Shown: positions 1-8,397, numbered from the stretch's first letter. The stretch is 64,000 bases of DNA from Paraburkholderia sp. BL21I4N1 (GCF_002973525.1 NZ_PVEN01000001.1:496001-560000); one strand, 5' to 3'. Numbers and translations: made by a program. The notes: generated by a model not told the origin, from the letters alone.

Positions 1-2
1 TG

Positions 3-248
3 GCGGTGGCGCGCGCGTCCAGAAACCCTTTTTTCATCACGGTCATGTCGTTTATCGAAGAACAGATCCTGTTCAGCATGAATCTGTCGCGCAATCTTTC
101 GCTGGTGAAGACGGTAGAGCGGCACCGACTGGTGCAGGACGAGCATCTGGCCGTGCTGGAGGCGATTCGCCGGCAAGACCCGACGGCGGCGGGCGCGGCG
201 ATGCGGGCGCATCTGGGGAATGCGCTCGAACGGATGTTCGGTTCCTGA
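3..248 (+). CDS. GntR-family regulator, FCD domain C-terminus (5' truncated)
   Basis: This is the last 81 or so codons of a gene that begins before the window; the frame is open from base 3. The residues are helical and end with an HxxLVQDEHLAVLEAIRRQDP segment followed by AGAAMRAHLG. That is the usual last-helix signature of the FCD ligand-binding domain of FadR/GntR regulators, where the His and the region before the terminal helix help form the metal/ligand pocket. The DNA-binding domain lies outside the window, so the ligand and targets cannot be judged. It converges on the AHL synthase gene. Seen: the FCD tail. Inferred: GntR membership. Confidence 0.75.
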   Translation, partial: AVARASRNPFFITVMSFIEEQILFSMNLSRNLSLVKTVERHRLVQDEHLAVLEAIRRQDPTAAGAAMRAHLGNALERMFGS

Positions 249-278
249 GTCGTCAGGCGATCGTCAGGCGGGCGTTGC

Positions 279-310
279 GCTGCCGCGGCATGGTTGGCAC
301 GGCGGCAGCG
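279..310. terminator. possible hairpin between convergent genes
   Basis: Nine-base inverted arms, CGCTGCCGC at 279-287 and GCGGCAGCG at 302-310, lie between the convergent FCD gene and the AHL synthase. There is no T-run on either side, so termination is only suggested by position. Confidence 0.3.
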
Positions 311-367
311 GTCACGCAGGTTAAGCGGGTTGAACAGAGGTGCAGCGGTTAAAGCAGTTCATGGCGG

Positions 368-961
368 TTACGCCGCCGCCGCCATCGGCCCGAACAGCGC
401 GAGTCGGGTCTTCTCGCTAATGGCCACGTCCAGCGCCACGGCGCGTTCCACGCCGATCTGCACGGGCGGCCCGATCCGGCTGATGTCCATGCCGGTCTTG
501 CGTAGCATCCGCTCGATTGCCGTGGTGGTCACCGTGACATAACTCGTAAAACCCATCTGGATCGCGTACCGGATGACTTCCCGGATAGCGTGCATGGTCA
601 GGTCCGCAAAACCGAACGACTGGTCTTCGCCGCTGGTTTCGATCGCAAACCGGCTCAATTCCCAGATGGTCCGCCCGGCGGGCGCCGCTTCGCCATGCAG
701 CAATTGCGGGAACGTGTCCCTCAGCATGTTCGGACCCTCGGTCGGCATCAGGCGCCAGCAGCCGCGCACTCGGCCGTTTTCGTCCTGAATCAGCATGTAG
801 AGCGGCCCGAGGGCATCGTAGCCGTCGACCTCCATGCCCGCGATGGTCGGCGTTTCCCAGCCTAGCCGGCCCTGAAACACCCGAGCCCGCAGGCGGTACA
901 TCTCGTTGATGTCTTCGTTGTCAAATTCCTGACGCATTCCAATCCGGATTACTGGTTGCAT
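368..961 (-). CDS. braI: acyl-homoserine-lactone synthase (LuxI family, BraI-like)
   Basis: It makes an N-acyl-homoserine lactone from S-adenosylmethionine and an acyl-ACP in the cytoplasm. The protein has 197 residues, normal for the family. All the usual invariant LuxI positions can be read: R25, F29, W35, D46, D49, R70, E101 and R104. It sits next to an RsaL-like repressor and a LuxR receptor, the arrangement of the BraI/BraR system of plant-associated Paraburkholderia. By analogy that suggests a long-chain 3-oxo-AHL, but the acyl chain cannot be read from sequence. A 20-bp lux-type dyad lies 69-88 bases upstream of the ATG, shared with the divergent rsaL-like gene. The minus-strand start ATG at 961 is preceded by an AGGAGAAC-like ribosome site. 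Confidence 0.93.
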   Translation of the reverse strand: MQPVIRIGMRQEFDNEDINEMYRLRARVFQGRLGWETPTIAGMEVDGYDALGPLYMLIQDENGRVRGCWRLMPTEGPNMLRDTFPQLLHGEAAPAGRTIWELSRFAIETSGEDQSFGFADLTMHAIREVIRYAIQMGFTSYVTVTTTAIERMLRKTGMDISRIGPPVQIGVERAVALDVAISEKTRLALFGPMAAAA

Positions 962-1029
962 GACGTTCTCCTGAACGTGTTGGGGTAGCCAATACGCAGG
1001 AAAACTTATGCATTATGAATCGCGCTGCC

Positions 1030-1049
1030 ACCTACCTACCTAGGTAGGT
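1030..1049. promoter_or_regulatory. lux-type box (20-bp dyad) between braI and rsaL
   Basis: ACCTACCTACCTAGGTAGGT matches its own reverse complement at 18 of 20 positions and has the CT-N12-AG spacing of lux/las boxes (CT at 1032-1033, AG at 1046-1047). It lies between the divergent AHL synthase (ATG at 961) and RsaL-like gene (ATG at 1116). It is therefore the likely site for the LuxR receptor, perhaps overlapping RsaL binding. Confidence 0.8.
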
Positions 1050-1115
1050 GTGAATGCTTATCGGGTAACGCAGAATTCGAGACAGGCATCCGTACTTAAC
1101 CGACAGGACACGAAA

Positions 1116-1433
1116 ATGGAACTTCTCGAAAATCACTGGCAACCGCAAACCGGCCTGCAAACCCGTACTGCCGAGCCTTCCACGGCGGTCGACCGCGTGC
1201 TCATCATCGCTTATCGCAAAAAGAAGAAAGAGAGCCAGCGCCGGTTCTGGGCTCGTTTCGGCGTGACGCAGTCGCGCGGCAGCCGGTTTGAATCGGGCGC
1301 GGAAATTCCGGCGCCGGTGTCGATTCTGCTCGGTCTGTATTTCACCAAGACTGTTTCGGACGCGGATCTGGGCCGTGCCGAACGCGTGCTGTTCAGCCGC
1401 GACGCCGCCGCGTTGCTCAACCCGGGTCAATAA
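1116..1433 (+). CDS. rsaL: RsaL-like transcriptional repressor of quorum sensing
   Basis: A 105-residue protein encoded between, and divergent from, the AHL synthase. A basic stretch (KKKKESQRRFWARFGVTQSR) leads into a short helix-turn-helix of the RsaL type, where the FW-x-R-x-GVTQS-x-GSR-x-E pattern forms the recognition helices. In Pseudomonas and in Burkholderia bra loci, RsaL represses the synthase gene by binding its promoter and so makes AHL output homeostatic. The same is inferred here from position. An in-frame ATG lies upstream at about 1050, but 1116 has a better ribosome site (GACAGGACA) and matches RsaL size. The stop lies inside the 3' end of the opposing luxR gene: the two coding regions overlap tail to tail by 17 bases. 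Confidence 0.85.
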   Translation: MELLENHWQPQTGLQTRTAEPSTAVDRVLIIAYRKKKKESQRRFWARFGVTQSRGSRFESGAEIPAPVSILLGLYFTKTVSDADLGRAERVLFSRDAAALLNPGQ

Positions 1434-2145
1434 GCCCGAGTTGTGCGGCAATCACGGCCGCCGCGCGCCGCGAATTCACCCCGAATTTCGTCCTGATGTT
1501 CTTCATGTGGAAGTTCACCACGGCTTCCGAACAGTTCAGGATATGGGAGATCTCCCAGGTGGATTTGCCGCGCGCGGTCCATTTCAGGCATTCGCGCTCG
1601 CGCGGCGTCAGCTTGGGCAGCAAAGTCTGAGCGTGCGTATTCAAATGCTTCTGACTGGTATCGATTACCAGATCGCGCAATAACAGCAAATTCGGCAGTG
1701 CCACGTCGATATGACGCCAGAACGCCTCGTTCGGGTTGGTGTCGTTGACGAAGCACATCATGCCGGCTTCCTGATTCGGACCATGAATCGGCAACGTCAC
1801 GCCGGCGCGTAGCCCATGCGAGCGCGCTTCTTCAAACATGGCCTGCTGCGCGTCGCTTTCGAAGATATCCGGCGACCAGATCAGCGGCGTGGAGCGCGTC
1901 ATGGAATGCGCGACCGTCGGGTCGATGTGAACCATTCCCTGCTCGTCGTAGGTACGGCGCCAGACCGGCGCGTACGTGCTGCGGATATAGGCGTCTTCGA
2001 GCCGGATGGTCGGACGCGGCAGCATGGCGATCAAAAGCTTGTCGAAGCCCCACGTCTCGGCAAGGCCCGTGATTGCACCGAACCATTCCGTTTCGTCGGC
2101 GGCGTTCAGTAGCGGTGCCATCTGCTCGATAAAATGTAGCGACAA
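1417..2145 (-). CDS. braR: LuxR-family AHL-responsive regulator (BraR-like)
   Basis: This is the receptor for the signal made by the neighbouring synthase. It has an N-terminal autoinducer-binding domain (about residues 15-165) and a C-terminal LuxR/FixJ helix-turn-helix (LTPRERECLKWTARGKSTWE onward, ending near the C-terminus). The most plausible starts are TTG at 2145 (AGAGAG upstream, giving 242 residues) or ATG at 2121 (234 residues). The open frame continues to 2349, but the extra N-terminus does not look like this family. The gene converges on rsaL and overlaps its 3' end. Seen: domain order and motif. Known: BraR/LuxR proteins bind lux boxes as dimers. Inferred: it acts on the dyad at 1030-1049. 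Confidence 0.9.
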   Translation of the reverse strand: MSLHFIEQMAPLLNAADETEWFGAITGLAETWGFDKLLIAMLPRPTIRLEDAYIRSTYAPVWRRTYDEQGMVHIDPTVAHSMTRSTPLIWSPDIFESDAQQAMFEEARSHGLRAGVTLPIHGPNQEAGMMCFVNDTNPNEAFWRHIDVALPNLLLLRDLVIDTSQKHLNTHAQTLLPKLTPRERECLKWTARGKSTWEISHILNCSEAVVNFHMKNIRTKFGVNSRRAAAVIAAQLGLIDPG

Positions 2146-2815
2146 TTTTGGCTCTCTCAGACTCGCAAGCAGCCGGCTGCGGTTATTTGCAGTAGGGCAT
2201 GGCCTGCGGTTGTTGTTATCTTCACAATCTATCACCAAAAAATATTTTGCAAAGCCGGGTGAGTTTCTCGAAGGAAACATCATTTCCGTGATTCTGCGAA
2301 GCGGCGAATGAACGGCTCTGTCTACCTGAATCTCCCACCCAATCGGCATTCATTGTTCATTTGAACGGGAGATTCTCGCGTTAGCCGCCATTTTGATGCA
2401 TGGCATTGGCAGCATAACTGTGAAACCCATTCCAATCGGCCATTTTTTGCCGAAATTTAAGGCAAAAAGAACCCTAAATGCCAAATGCCTGTTTTTTTTG
2501 ACGGCTCGCGCGTGCCGCGATGTGCCGCTGTTTTGCGCGCCTGCCGCTATTGTCATACAAAATAGACCGAGCGCTGCTCTAATCTTCGTCCTCGTTTCCC
2601 TGAGGTTCGACGCGGCGCTGCGAGTTTCAGGTTGTTTGACAACCTTGCGAACCCGGTGCTACCTTCAATGGGCCAAATCGCTCGCCTATGCGATTTCCGC
2701 AACTGGCCGCGACTACGGGAAAATGCTGCGCCTCGCGCGGACCCCACCTACTCCGTCACACTTTCGCGTCACGCGCCTAAACCGTCCTCACTCACGCCCC
2801 CATCCACGCCCCAGC
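2146..2815. other. AT-richer intergenic region upstream of luxR and the SMP-30 gene
   Basis: No convincing gene is present, although long frames run through it. It holds an inverted repeat TTTTTGCC (2444-2451) / GGCAAAAA (2461-2468). It also holds a possible sigma-70 promoter for the rightward gene: TTGACA at 2636-2641, an 18-base gap, and TACCTT at 2660-2665. Base composition is less GC-rich than in the genes on either side. Confidence 0.5.
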
Positions 2816-3754
2816 ATGACCGACACCAGCCGACGCTATCCCGATCCCTCCATTCGCGTGCTCGATCCGCGCTTCAAGGCGCTGATGCTGGCGTCCGCCT
2901 CCGTCGAGTGTCTGTATCAGGGCGCGCGCTGGTCGGAGGGCCCGGTCTGGTTCGGGGACGGCCGATATCTGCTGTGGAGCGACATTCCGAACGATCGCAT
3001 TCTGCGCTGGGATGAAACGAGCGGCACGGTCAGCACGTTCCGGCAGTCGTCGAACAATGCGAACGGTCATACGCGCGACCGGCAGGGGCGTCTCGTCAGT
3101 TGCGAGCATCTGACGCGCCGCGTCACGCGCACCGAATACGACGGTTCGATTACCGTGCTCGCGGACCGTTATCGCGGCAAGCGCTTCAATTCGCCGAACG
3201 ACGTGGTTGTGAAGACGGACGGCTCGATCTGGTTCACCGACCCGACCTTCGGTATCGACAGTTTTTATGAGGGCGAGCGTCAGGCGTCGGAATTGCCCGC
3301 GTGCGTGTATCGCATCGACGGTCAATCGGGCGAGGTGAGCGTGGTTGCCGACGACGTGCTGGGCCCGAACGGCCTGGCGTTCTCCCCGGACGAGTCGGTG
3401 CTGTATGTTGTCGAATCGCGTGGCGAGCCGCGCAAGATTCGCGCATTCGACGTCGCCGGCCATGGCGAGTCATTGTCGAATAACCGTGTGCTGATCGACG
3501 CCGGTCCCGGCACACCGGACGGCTTTCGCGTCGATGTTCACGGCAATCTGTGGTGCGGCTGGGGGATGGGCAGCGACGAACTCGACGGCGTGCGCATCTT
3601 CACGCCACAAGGCGAAGCGATCGGCCACATTGCGTTGCCGGAACGTTGCGCGAACGTGTGCTTCGGCGGCCGGCATCGCAACCGGCTGTTCATGGCGGCG
3701 AGCCACGGCTTGTACTCGGTCTACGTGAATACGCAGGGCGTGCCGGGCGGTTGA
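2816..3754 (+). CDS. SMP-30/gluconolactonase/LRE family protein
   Basis: A 312-residue six-bladed beta-propeller enzyme predicted to hydrolyse a sugar lactone or related ester in the cytoplasm. Family marks include the N-terminal EGPVWFGDGRYLLWSDIPN segment (metal-binding Glu), FNSPNDVVVKTDGSIWFTDP (metal-binding Asn) and GPNGLAFSPDES near residue 185. A final DGFRVDVHGNLWCG segment supplies the last metal-ligand Asp. The frame is open further upstream, but ATG at 2816 fits the family length. It stands alone, convergent with a short-chain dehydrogenase, so the substrate is not suggested by context. Confidence 0.85.
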   Translation: MTDTSRRYPDPSIRVLDPRFKALMLASASVECLYQGARWSEGPVWFGDGRYLLWSDIPNDRILRWDETSGTVSTFRQSSNNANGHTRDRQGRLVSCEHLTRRVTRTEYDGSITVLADRYRGKRFNSPNDVVVKTDGSIWFTDPTFGIDSFYEGERQASELPACVYRIDGQSGEVSVVADDVLGPNGLAFSPDESVLYVVESRGEPRKIRAFDVAGHGESLSNNRVLIDAGPGTPDGFRVDVHGNLWCGWGMGSDELDGVRIFTPQGEAIGHIALPERCANVCFGGRHRNRLFMAASHGLYSVYVNTQGVPGG

Positions 3755-3807
3755 CTATCTCACGCTCACGCGGCCACCGCCGCGAAGCAACGCGGCGTTT
3801 TGTTAAC

Positions 3808-3849
3808 GGACAGCGGCGATGCGGTGTGACCGCCGCATCGCCGCTGTCC
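3808..3849. terminator. 17-bp perfect inverted repeat between convergent genes
   Basis: Arms at 3808-3824 and 3833-3849 are exact reverse complements with an 8-base loop, directly between the stops of the SMP-30 gene and the dehydrogenase gene. It probably works as a hairpin terminator for either direction, although neither side has a clear T-run. Confidence 0.55.
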
Positions 3850-3861
3850 GCGTCGATCAGA

Positions 3862-4467
3862 TCAATAACCGACGCGATACACGCGGCCCGTCTCCGCGCC
3901 TTCCACACTACGCACGTAAGCGAGCGCCGCGCGCTGCGCGGTCACCGGCTCGAAGCCGCGGAAGAAGGGCGCATAAGCGTCGAGCGCTTCGGTCAGCACC
4001 GTCGGACTCACCACGTTAATACGGATGCCGCGTGGCAATTCGATCGCCGCGCCGCGCACGAAACCTTCGAGCGCCAGGTTGACGGTCGTCGCGCTCGCAC
4101 CTAGACGAATCGGCTCGTCGGCGAGAATGCCGCTCGTCAGCGTGAACGAACCGCCGTCGTTCATGTACTGCTGCGCGGCCAGCACCACGTTGACCTGGCC
4201 CATCAGCTTGTCGCGCAGGCCGACCCAGAACTGTTCGACATTCATGTCCGCCAGCGGGCCGAAATGCACCTTGCCGGTCGCGGTGACGACGCCGTCTACT
4301 TTGCCAATCTCGCGGAAGAGTTGCTCGACGCTCGCGGGGTCGGTAATGTCGGCACGATACTGGCCGCGCGTCGCGCCCACTTCGATCACTTCATTGCGCG
4401 CCTTCAATTCCGCGCTGACTGCCTGGCCGAGCGTACCGGTGGCGCCGATCACGACGATCTTTTTCAT
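3862..4467 (-). CDS. short-chain dehydrogenase/reductase
   Basis: A 201-residue Rossmann-fold oxidoreductase, slightly shorter than the usual 240-260. The cofactor loop is GATGTLG near residue 8. There is no basic residue right after the second strand to settle NAD versus NADP. The catalytic region has TSG near residue 115, but the usual YxxxK is degenerate (the region reads LGASATTVNLALEGF). This places it with the atypical YxxxK-lacking SDR proteins common in proteobacteria, whose activity is uncertain. The ATG at 4467 is chosen because the nucleotide-binding motif begins there; the longer frame upstream lacks homology-like sequence. It is convergent with the SMP-30 gene. Confidence 0.8.
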   Translation of the reverse strand: MKKIVVIGATGTLGQAVSAELKARNEVIEVGATRGQYRADITDPASVEQLFREIGKVDGVVTATGKVHFGPLADMNVEQFWVGLRDKLMGQVNVVLAAQQYMNDGGSFTLTSGILADEPIRLGASATTVNLALEGFVRGAAIELPRGIRINVVSPTVLTEALDAYAPFFRGFEPVTAQRAALAYVRSVEGAETGRVYRVGY

Positions 4468-4610
4468 CTGCTGTTCCGTTGAGGGTTGACGTGCGCTTGA
4501 TTGTGCCGGGCGCCGGCCGCGCGAAAAAGGCGCGACGACGCGCAGGTCCTGCAACCCGCAGTTTCTAATCGCTGCGCTGCAATACGTGGCGGGCGCAAAG
4601 CAAGCTGAAG

Positions 4611-4644
4611 CAAAACGCGCGCCGTTATTCAAACGGTGCGCGCT
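4611..4644 (-). terminator. rho-independent terminator downstream of the 4718-5173 gene
   Basis: On the minus strand a GC-rich stem (GCGCACCGTT...AACGGCGCGC, one mismatch) with a 5-base loop is followed by GTTTTGC. It lies 3' of the DUF3005-like gene and so would end its transcript. Confidence 0.6.
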
Positions 4645-4717
4645 TCGACACACACGGTTTAATCAGGCCACGCGCGCCGATTCAAACAGACATAAAACAT
4701 GCGCGAAATGCGAATGC

Positions 4718-5173
4718 TTATTTCACCCGATGTAATTCGATCACGCGCGCCGGCCGCAAATGATTGAGCGCATAGTGAATGCGGCCGCGGTCCTGGCGAC
4801 TGCCGACGGGACGCGGATCGTCGAACTGATGATCGGCGGAATAGTTTTCTCGCGGCGCGACCATGCCGCGGTCGATCACGGTGTAACCAGGTTCGAGCGC
4901 CAGCAGCAGATGATTGCCGCCGACCCGGCTGTCGAAACCGGCCATTCCGTCGAGCGCTTCCGGCACGCTGTTGACGAGCGTTGCGTTGGAGGTGGTGATC
5001 TCGTCCGGCGCGATCGGGCTGAGGCCCGCGATACGCGCGGCTTCGAGGTTCTTGCCGTCGGTGTCGACGGTGCTGTCGTGCGTGCGGTCGTTGTGCAATT
5101 CCGTCGTGGTCGGGCCGCTCGTACGCGGTTGCGCGCTGGTGTCTGCTGGCTTGTTGATATCGCTGTTCATCAT
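4718..5173 (-). CDS. conserved hypothetical protein (DUF3005-like)
   Basis: A 151-residue soluble protein of unknown function. The N-terminal 45 residues are hydrophilic and rich in Thr, Asp and Asn. The C-terminal half is better ordered in appearance (GGNHLLLALEPGYTVIDRGMVAPRENYS, then RHYALNHLRPARVIELHRVK-like residues). No signal peptide or membrane segment is seen. From memory it resembles the DUF3005 proteins found almost only in Burkholderia; this needs a profile search. The start at 5173 is set by a very good AAGGAG five bases upstream. The open frame runs 20 codons further but without a ribosome site. It has its own terminator downstream. Confidence 0.7.
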   Translation of the reverse strand: MMNSDINKPADTSAQPRTSGPTTTELHNDRTHDSTVDTDGKNLEAARIAGLSPIAPDEITTSNATLVNSVPEALDGMAGFDSRVGGNHLLLALEPGYTVIDRGMVAPRENYSADHQFDDPRPVGSRQDRGRIHYALNHLRPARVIELHRVK

Positions 5174-5492
5174 GCATTCTCCTTGGAAGAGGACATGGGT
5201 GAAGTGCAGCAAAACCCGTTCCGCCTGGGACAAAAGGTGGGCGCGCGACTTGCACGGCCCTTGCGCCGCCCTAACGTGCGGCGCGCATTTGGCTTGGCGA
5301 TTACGTCCAGAATTCTTTTCGTTTTTTTTAATGGACGCGTATTTTCTACAGAGTATGATCTTACTCCGACGAGCGCAGCGCGGTTAAATTGACGACATTT
5401 GTCCGGCCATTTCATCGTGGCCGGTAACACGCCGCAAACAGGCAACCGTGCGCTACTGAAAACATTTATGGGGCCGTCAGGGCGGGTGACAC
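5174..5492. other. intergenic region between divergent small genes
   Basis: It contains a T/A-rich patch around 5313-5350 and no recognisable gene. It must hold the promoters for the divergent genes starting at 5173 (minus) and 5493 (plus). I could not assign -35/-10 elements with confidence. Confidence 0.4.
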
Positions 5493-5726
5493 ATGCACTT
5501 CGATGCTGCATTCACACATCGCGGCTATTTGTTAAATTGCGCGCCCGCACGCGCGGGCGATGGCTCCTGGCAACCCTATGTAGTCATCTCGCGCTCGAGC
5601 GACGGCGAGCTGGTCGCCAACCGTTTTTTCCCCACCGACTTGCGCTTTCCCGACGAAGGTTCCGCCATTGCGCACGCGCGCGACTGGGCCGTGCGCTGGA
5701 TCGACGCGAGCAGCGTGACCATCTGA
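5493..5726 (+). CDS. small conserved hypothetical protein
   Basis: A 77-residue protein that starts MHFDAAFTHRGYLLNC and contains PYVVISRSSDGELVANRFFP followed by a helix ending in WAVRWID. The pattern (short beta strands, then one helix) and composition look like a real gene; similar small proteins beginning with an MxFDAxxxHRGY motif are, from memory, common in Burkholderia. The function is unknown. No membrane segment is visible. It lies alone between a divergent DUF3005-like gene and the serine acetyltransferase gene. Confidence is limited by its size and by not having a profile search. Confidence 0.6.
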   Translation: MHFDAAFTHRGYLLNCAPARAGDGSWQPYVVISRSSDGELVANRFFPTDLRFPDEGSAIAHARDWAVRWIDASSVTI

Positions 5727-5889
5727 GTCAGACTCGTCGCGCGCATCGCAACGCCGCGCGCGAGAGCCGCACGTGACGGAACACGCGGCAAAGCCGAGCA
5801 CGAACCGGCGCTGCGCGAGCCGCGGCAAAACGCGGTAATCTCTTGGCACAATCACTCTGAACCGCGCCCGCGCGCGGCGCTGTCCTTTT

Positions 5890-6816
5890 ATGCCTAATGT
5901 GCCTGCCCATAACTGGGGTCTCGAACAGATCGTTGCGGCCCTGCGCGCGTCGCGCGAAGAATTGCATCGCACGCGGCATCCGCTCGGTATTCGCGAGCTG
6001 CCGTCGCGCGACGCGGTGATCGACATCGTCGCCGGCTTGCGCGCGGCGTTGTTTCCCACGCACTACGGCGCCCCCGATCTGACGGATGAAACCGTCGACT
6101 ATTACGTCGGCCACACGCTCGAAAGTACGCTGCGTCTGCTCGCGGAACAGATCCGCCGCGCGTTGCGTTTTCTGCCCGAGTTCGGCGCGACACCGGAGGC
6201 CGAACTGAAGGCGCGCGCGTTCGACGTGGCGCGTGAATTCGGCACGCAGTTGCCCGGCATTCGTGCGCTGCTGGTCAGCGACATTCAGGCAGCCTTTACC
6301 GGCGACCCGGCCGCGCAGCACATCACCGAAATCCTGCTTTGCTATCCCGGCGTGTGGGCCATGACGCACCATCGGCTGGCGCATGCGTTGCATCGGCTCG
6401 GCGTGCCGCTGCTGGCGCGCTTCATCAACGAGATCGCGCATTCGGCAACCGGGATCGACATTCACCCTGGCGCGACCATCGGCCCGAGCTTCTTTATCGA
6501 CCACGGCACGGGTGTCGTGATCGGCGAGACCGCCATCATCGGCGAACGCGTGCGGGTGTATCAGGCGGTCACGCTCGGCGCGAAGAGCTTCGCGGCGGAT
6601 CTCGACGGCACGCTGGTCAAGGGCAACGCGCGCCATCCGATCGTCGAGGACGACGTGGTGATCTACGCCGGCGCGACGATACTCGGCCGCGTCACGATCG
6701 GTCGCGGCTCCGTGATCGGCGGCAATGTGTGGCTCACGCATAGCGTGCCGCCGGGCAGCAGCGTGTCGCAAGGCAAGATCCGCGAGGGCGAACGCAGCGA
6801 CGAGGGGCGCGGGTAA
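5890..6816 (+). CDS. epsC: serine O-acetyltransferase (EpsC/CysE type)
   Basis: It acetylates L-serine with acetyl-CoA to O-acetylserine, the first step of cysteine synthesis, in the cytoplasm. The protein has 308 residues, in the longer EpsC-like group. An N-terminal helical domain (1-180) is followed by left-handed beta-helix hexapeptide repeats: IDIHPGATIGPSFFIDHGTG (catalytic His region, typical HPGA and DHGTG motifs), VVIGETAIIGERVRVYQAVT and so on. A KGNARHP segment, typical of the family, precedes the last coils. No sulfur-metabolism gene adjoins it. The ATG at 5890 fits the family N-terminus. Identification is secure; whether it is the main or a second isozyme of the cell is unknown. 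Confidence 0.92.
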   Translation: MPNVPAHNWGLEQIVAALRASREELHRTRHPLGIRELPSRDAVIDIVAGLRAALFPTHYGAPDLTDETVDYYVGHTLESTLRLLAEQIRRALRFLPEFGATPEAELKARAFDVAREFGTQLPGIRALLVSDIQAAFTGDPAAQHITEILLCYPGVWAMTHHRLAHALHRLGVPLLARFINEIAHSATGIDIHPGATIGPSFFIDHGTGVVIGETAIIGERVRVYQAVTLGAKSFAADLDGTLVKGNARHPIVEDDVVIYAGATILGRVTIGRGSVIGGNVWLTHSVPPGSSVSQGKIREGERSDEGRG

Positions 6817-6898
6817 TGCGCGCGTCTGGCGGCCAACCTGGGCGTGAGCTTGGGCTTCGGCGTTTGTGGTTGCGGCACTGCTGCTGAGGCCGCCAGTC

Positions 6899-7720
6899 AT
6901 GTCACGCGGTCGCGTCCACATGCCTCGTTGCGCGCTTGCCGGCGTCGAAGCGACGGTGGCCGAAACCGCGCACGCGTTTCCGCGTCACTCGCATGATCGC
7001 TTTGGTGTCGGGGTGATCGTCAGCGGCGGGCATCGGTCGGCGAGCGGGCGCGGCGTCGTCGAGGCGCGCGCCAACGACGCCATCATGGTCAATCCCGGCG
7101 AAGTCCACGACGGCAGTCCGCTCGACGAACGCGGCCGTGCGTGGCGCATGCTGTATTTCGAACCGTCGATGCTGACCGGCGTTGCCCGCGAACTGACCGG
7201 CGCGGCGGCGCGCGAACTCGAGTTGATCCGGCCGGTCGCGTGCGATCCCCTGCTGAAGCGTCGGTTCGACAGGCTGTTCGCAGTCTCGGTAGAGACGCTC
7301 GCCGTGCCCGACGATCTGGTGCGGGAGGAAGCGTTGCTCGATCTGCTCGGACACTTGATCCGGGCTCATGCGACGCAACCGGCGCGTGTGTCGTCGGCGA
7401 ATGCATTGGGGCCGATTGCGCGCGCGAAAGCCCGTATCGACGACGATCCTTCCGCATCGCTCACGCTAGCCGATCTTGCTGTCGACACGGGCTTGAGCCG
7501 CTTTCAGTTGCTGCGTGGTTTCGCGCACCACATGGGACTGCCGCCGCACGCTTACCGGATGCAGCGGCGCGTAGGACTCGCAAGACAGTGGATCGCGCGA
7601 GGCGCGACGCTCGCGGATGCCGCGGCCGCCGCGGGATTCGCCGACCAGAGTCACATGACGCGGGCGTTCGTGCGCTTGCTGGGCGTGACGCCCGCGAACT
7701 ACGCGGCGGCGATCCGCTAA
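6899..7720 (+). CDS. AraC-family transcriptional regulator
   Basis: A 273-residue regulator with an N-terminal cupin-like sensing domain (HAFPRHSHDRFGVGVIVSG, then MVNPGEVHDGSPL, typical of AraC_binding) and a C-terminal pair of helix-turn-helices (LTLADLAVDTGLSRFQLLRGF and GATLADAAAAAGFADQSHMTRAF). The sequence ends soon after TPANYAA, as in most AraC proteins of the amino-acid/efflux type. The start at 6899 (MSRGRVHMPRC) has TGAGG upstream; an alternative start lies 33 bases earlier. The next gene is convergent and not an obvious target, so the regulon is unknown. From memory, AraC proteins of this size often control a neighbouring LysE-type exporter; none is adjacent here. Confidence 0.88.
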   Translation: MSRGRVHMPRCALAGVEATVAETAHAFPRHSHDRFGVGVIVSGGHRSASGRGVVEARANDAIMVNPGEVHDGSPLDERGRAWRMLYFEPSMLTGVARELTGAAARELELIRPVACDPLLKRRFDRLFAVSVETLAVPDDLVREEALLDLLGHLIRAHATQPARVSSANALGPIARAKARIDDDPSASLTLADLAVDTGLSRFQLLRGFAHHMGLPPHAYRMQRRVGLARQWIARGATLADAAAAAGFADQSHMTRAFVRLLGVTPANYAAAIR

Positions 7721-7748
7721 GCCACCGGGATTCTCGCCATCGTTGTGA

Positions 7749-8264
7749 TTACCCCGCTCGCAAATACCGCAGCATCGTGAGCCCATGCACGCCGTGCAGC
7801 CAGACATGCTGGCCGACGAACCACGCCGCGACCCACGAAGCCGCCACCACGATCAGATCGCAGTGTCCGCTGTTCCACAGATTCAACGAATGCCGCCCGG
7901 CGATCCACGGTACGCCGAGTGGGTTGGGCCAATCGGCGAGCAGGTGCATCAGACCGCCGCACGCGAAGCCGAACGCCGGCGCGGCATATACCGAATGGCC
8001 GAGCCAGTGATACGACGCCGCGAGCAACGCGAGCCAGCCCACGCCCCAATGCGTGAGCGTGCGATGCGTGATCCACAGACGACGCGCTCTCGACCACCAC
8101 GCCACTTCGAGCCAGTCCGGCGCGGTAGCGCCTGCCACGCCCGCGATAAAGCTCAGCAACACACCGAGATGAAATGAGCCGCCGCCGCCGACCCGCGCGA
8201 CCACCGCCGCCGCGATGACGCCGGCCGCAAACCCGGTTGCGTGATGTGCTTTGCTGGATGCCAT
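7749..8264 (-). CDS. YdjM-like membrane-bound metal-dependent hydrolase
   Basis: A 171-residue inner-membrane protein of the YdjM/DUF457 type. His-rich motifs typical of the family are visible: SKAHHATGF near the N-terminus, the WITHRTLTHWG block near residue 72, and HLLADWPNPLGVPW near residue 115, with about four hydrophobic segments between them. The family is annotated as metal-dependent hydrolase because of these conserved His/Asp residues, but a physiological substrate is not established. The start at 8264 puts the first His motif at the usual distance. It is convergent with the AraC gene and has no operon partner. Confidence 0.8.
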   Translation of the reverse strand: MASSKAHHATGFAAGVIAAAVVARVGGGGSFHLGVLLSFIAGVAGATAPDWLEVAWWSRARRLWITHRTLTHWGVGWLALLAASYHWLGHSVYAAPAFGFACGGLMHLLADWPNPLGVPWIAGRHSLNLWNSGHCDLIVVAASWVAAWFVGQHVWLHGVHGLTMLRYLRAG

Positions 8265-8397
8265 CGAAACTCGCGCCGTCTGGAAGAACAAAGGGCGGCT
8301 ATGTTCGCAGAAGCGCGGATAAAAAAATAGCCGATCCGCGAGTTAAAAAAATCGCGTATCGGCCTGGCCTTCAACATGCAAACGGGCGACTCGAATC

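Noticed and set aside
1050..1115. Upstream extension of the RsaL-like protein
   Set aside because: It would begin at the edge of the lux-type dyad; the ATG at 1116 has a better ribosome site and gives a family-like length.
2393..2815. 141-codon upstream extension of the SMP-30 protein
   Set aside because: The extension is Cys/Arg/Pro-rich, unlike the family, and overlaps probable promoter sequence; ATG 2816 fits the enzyme.
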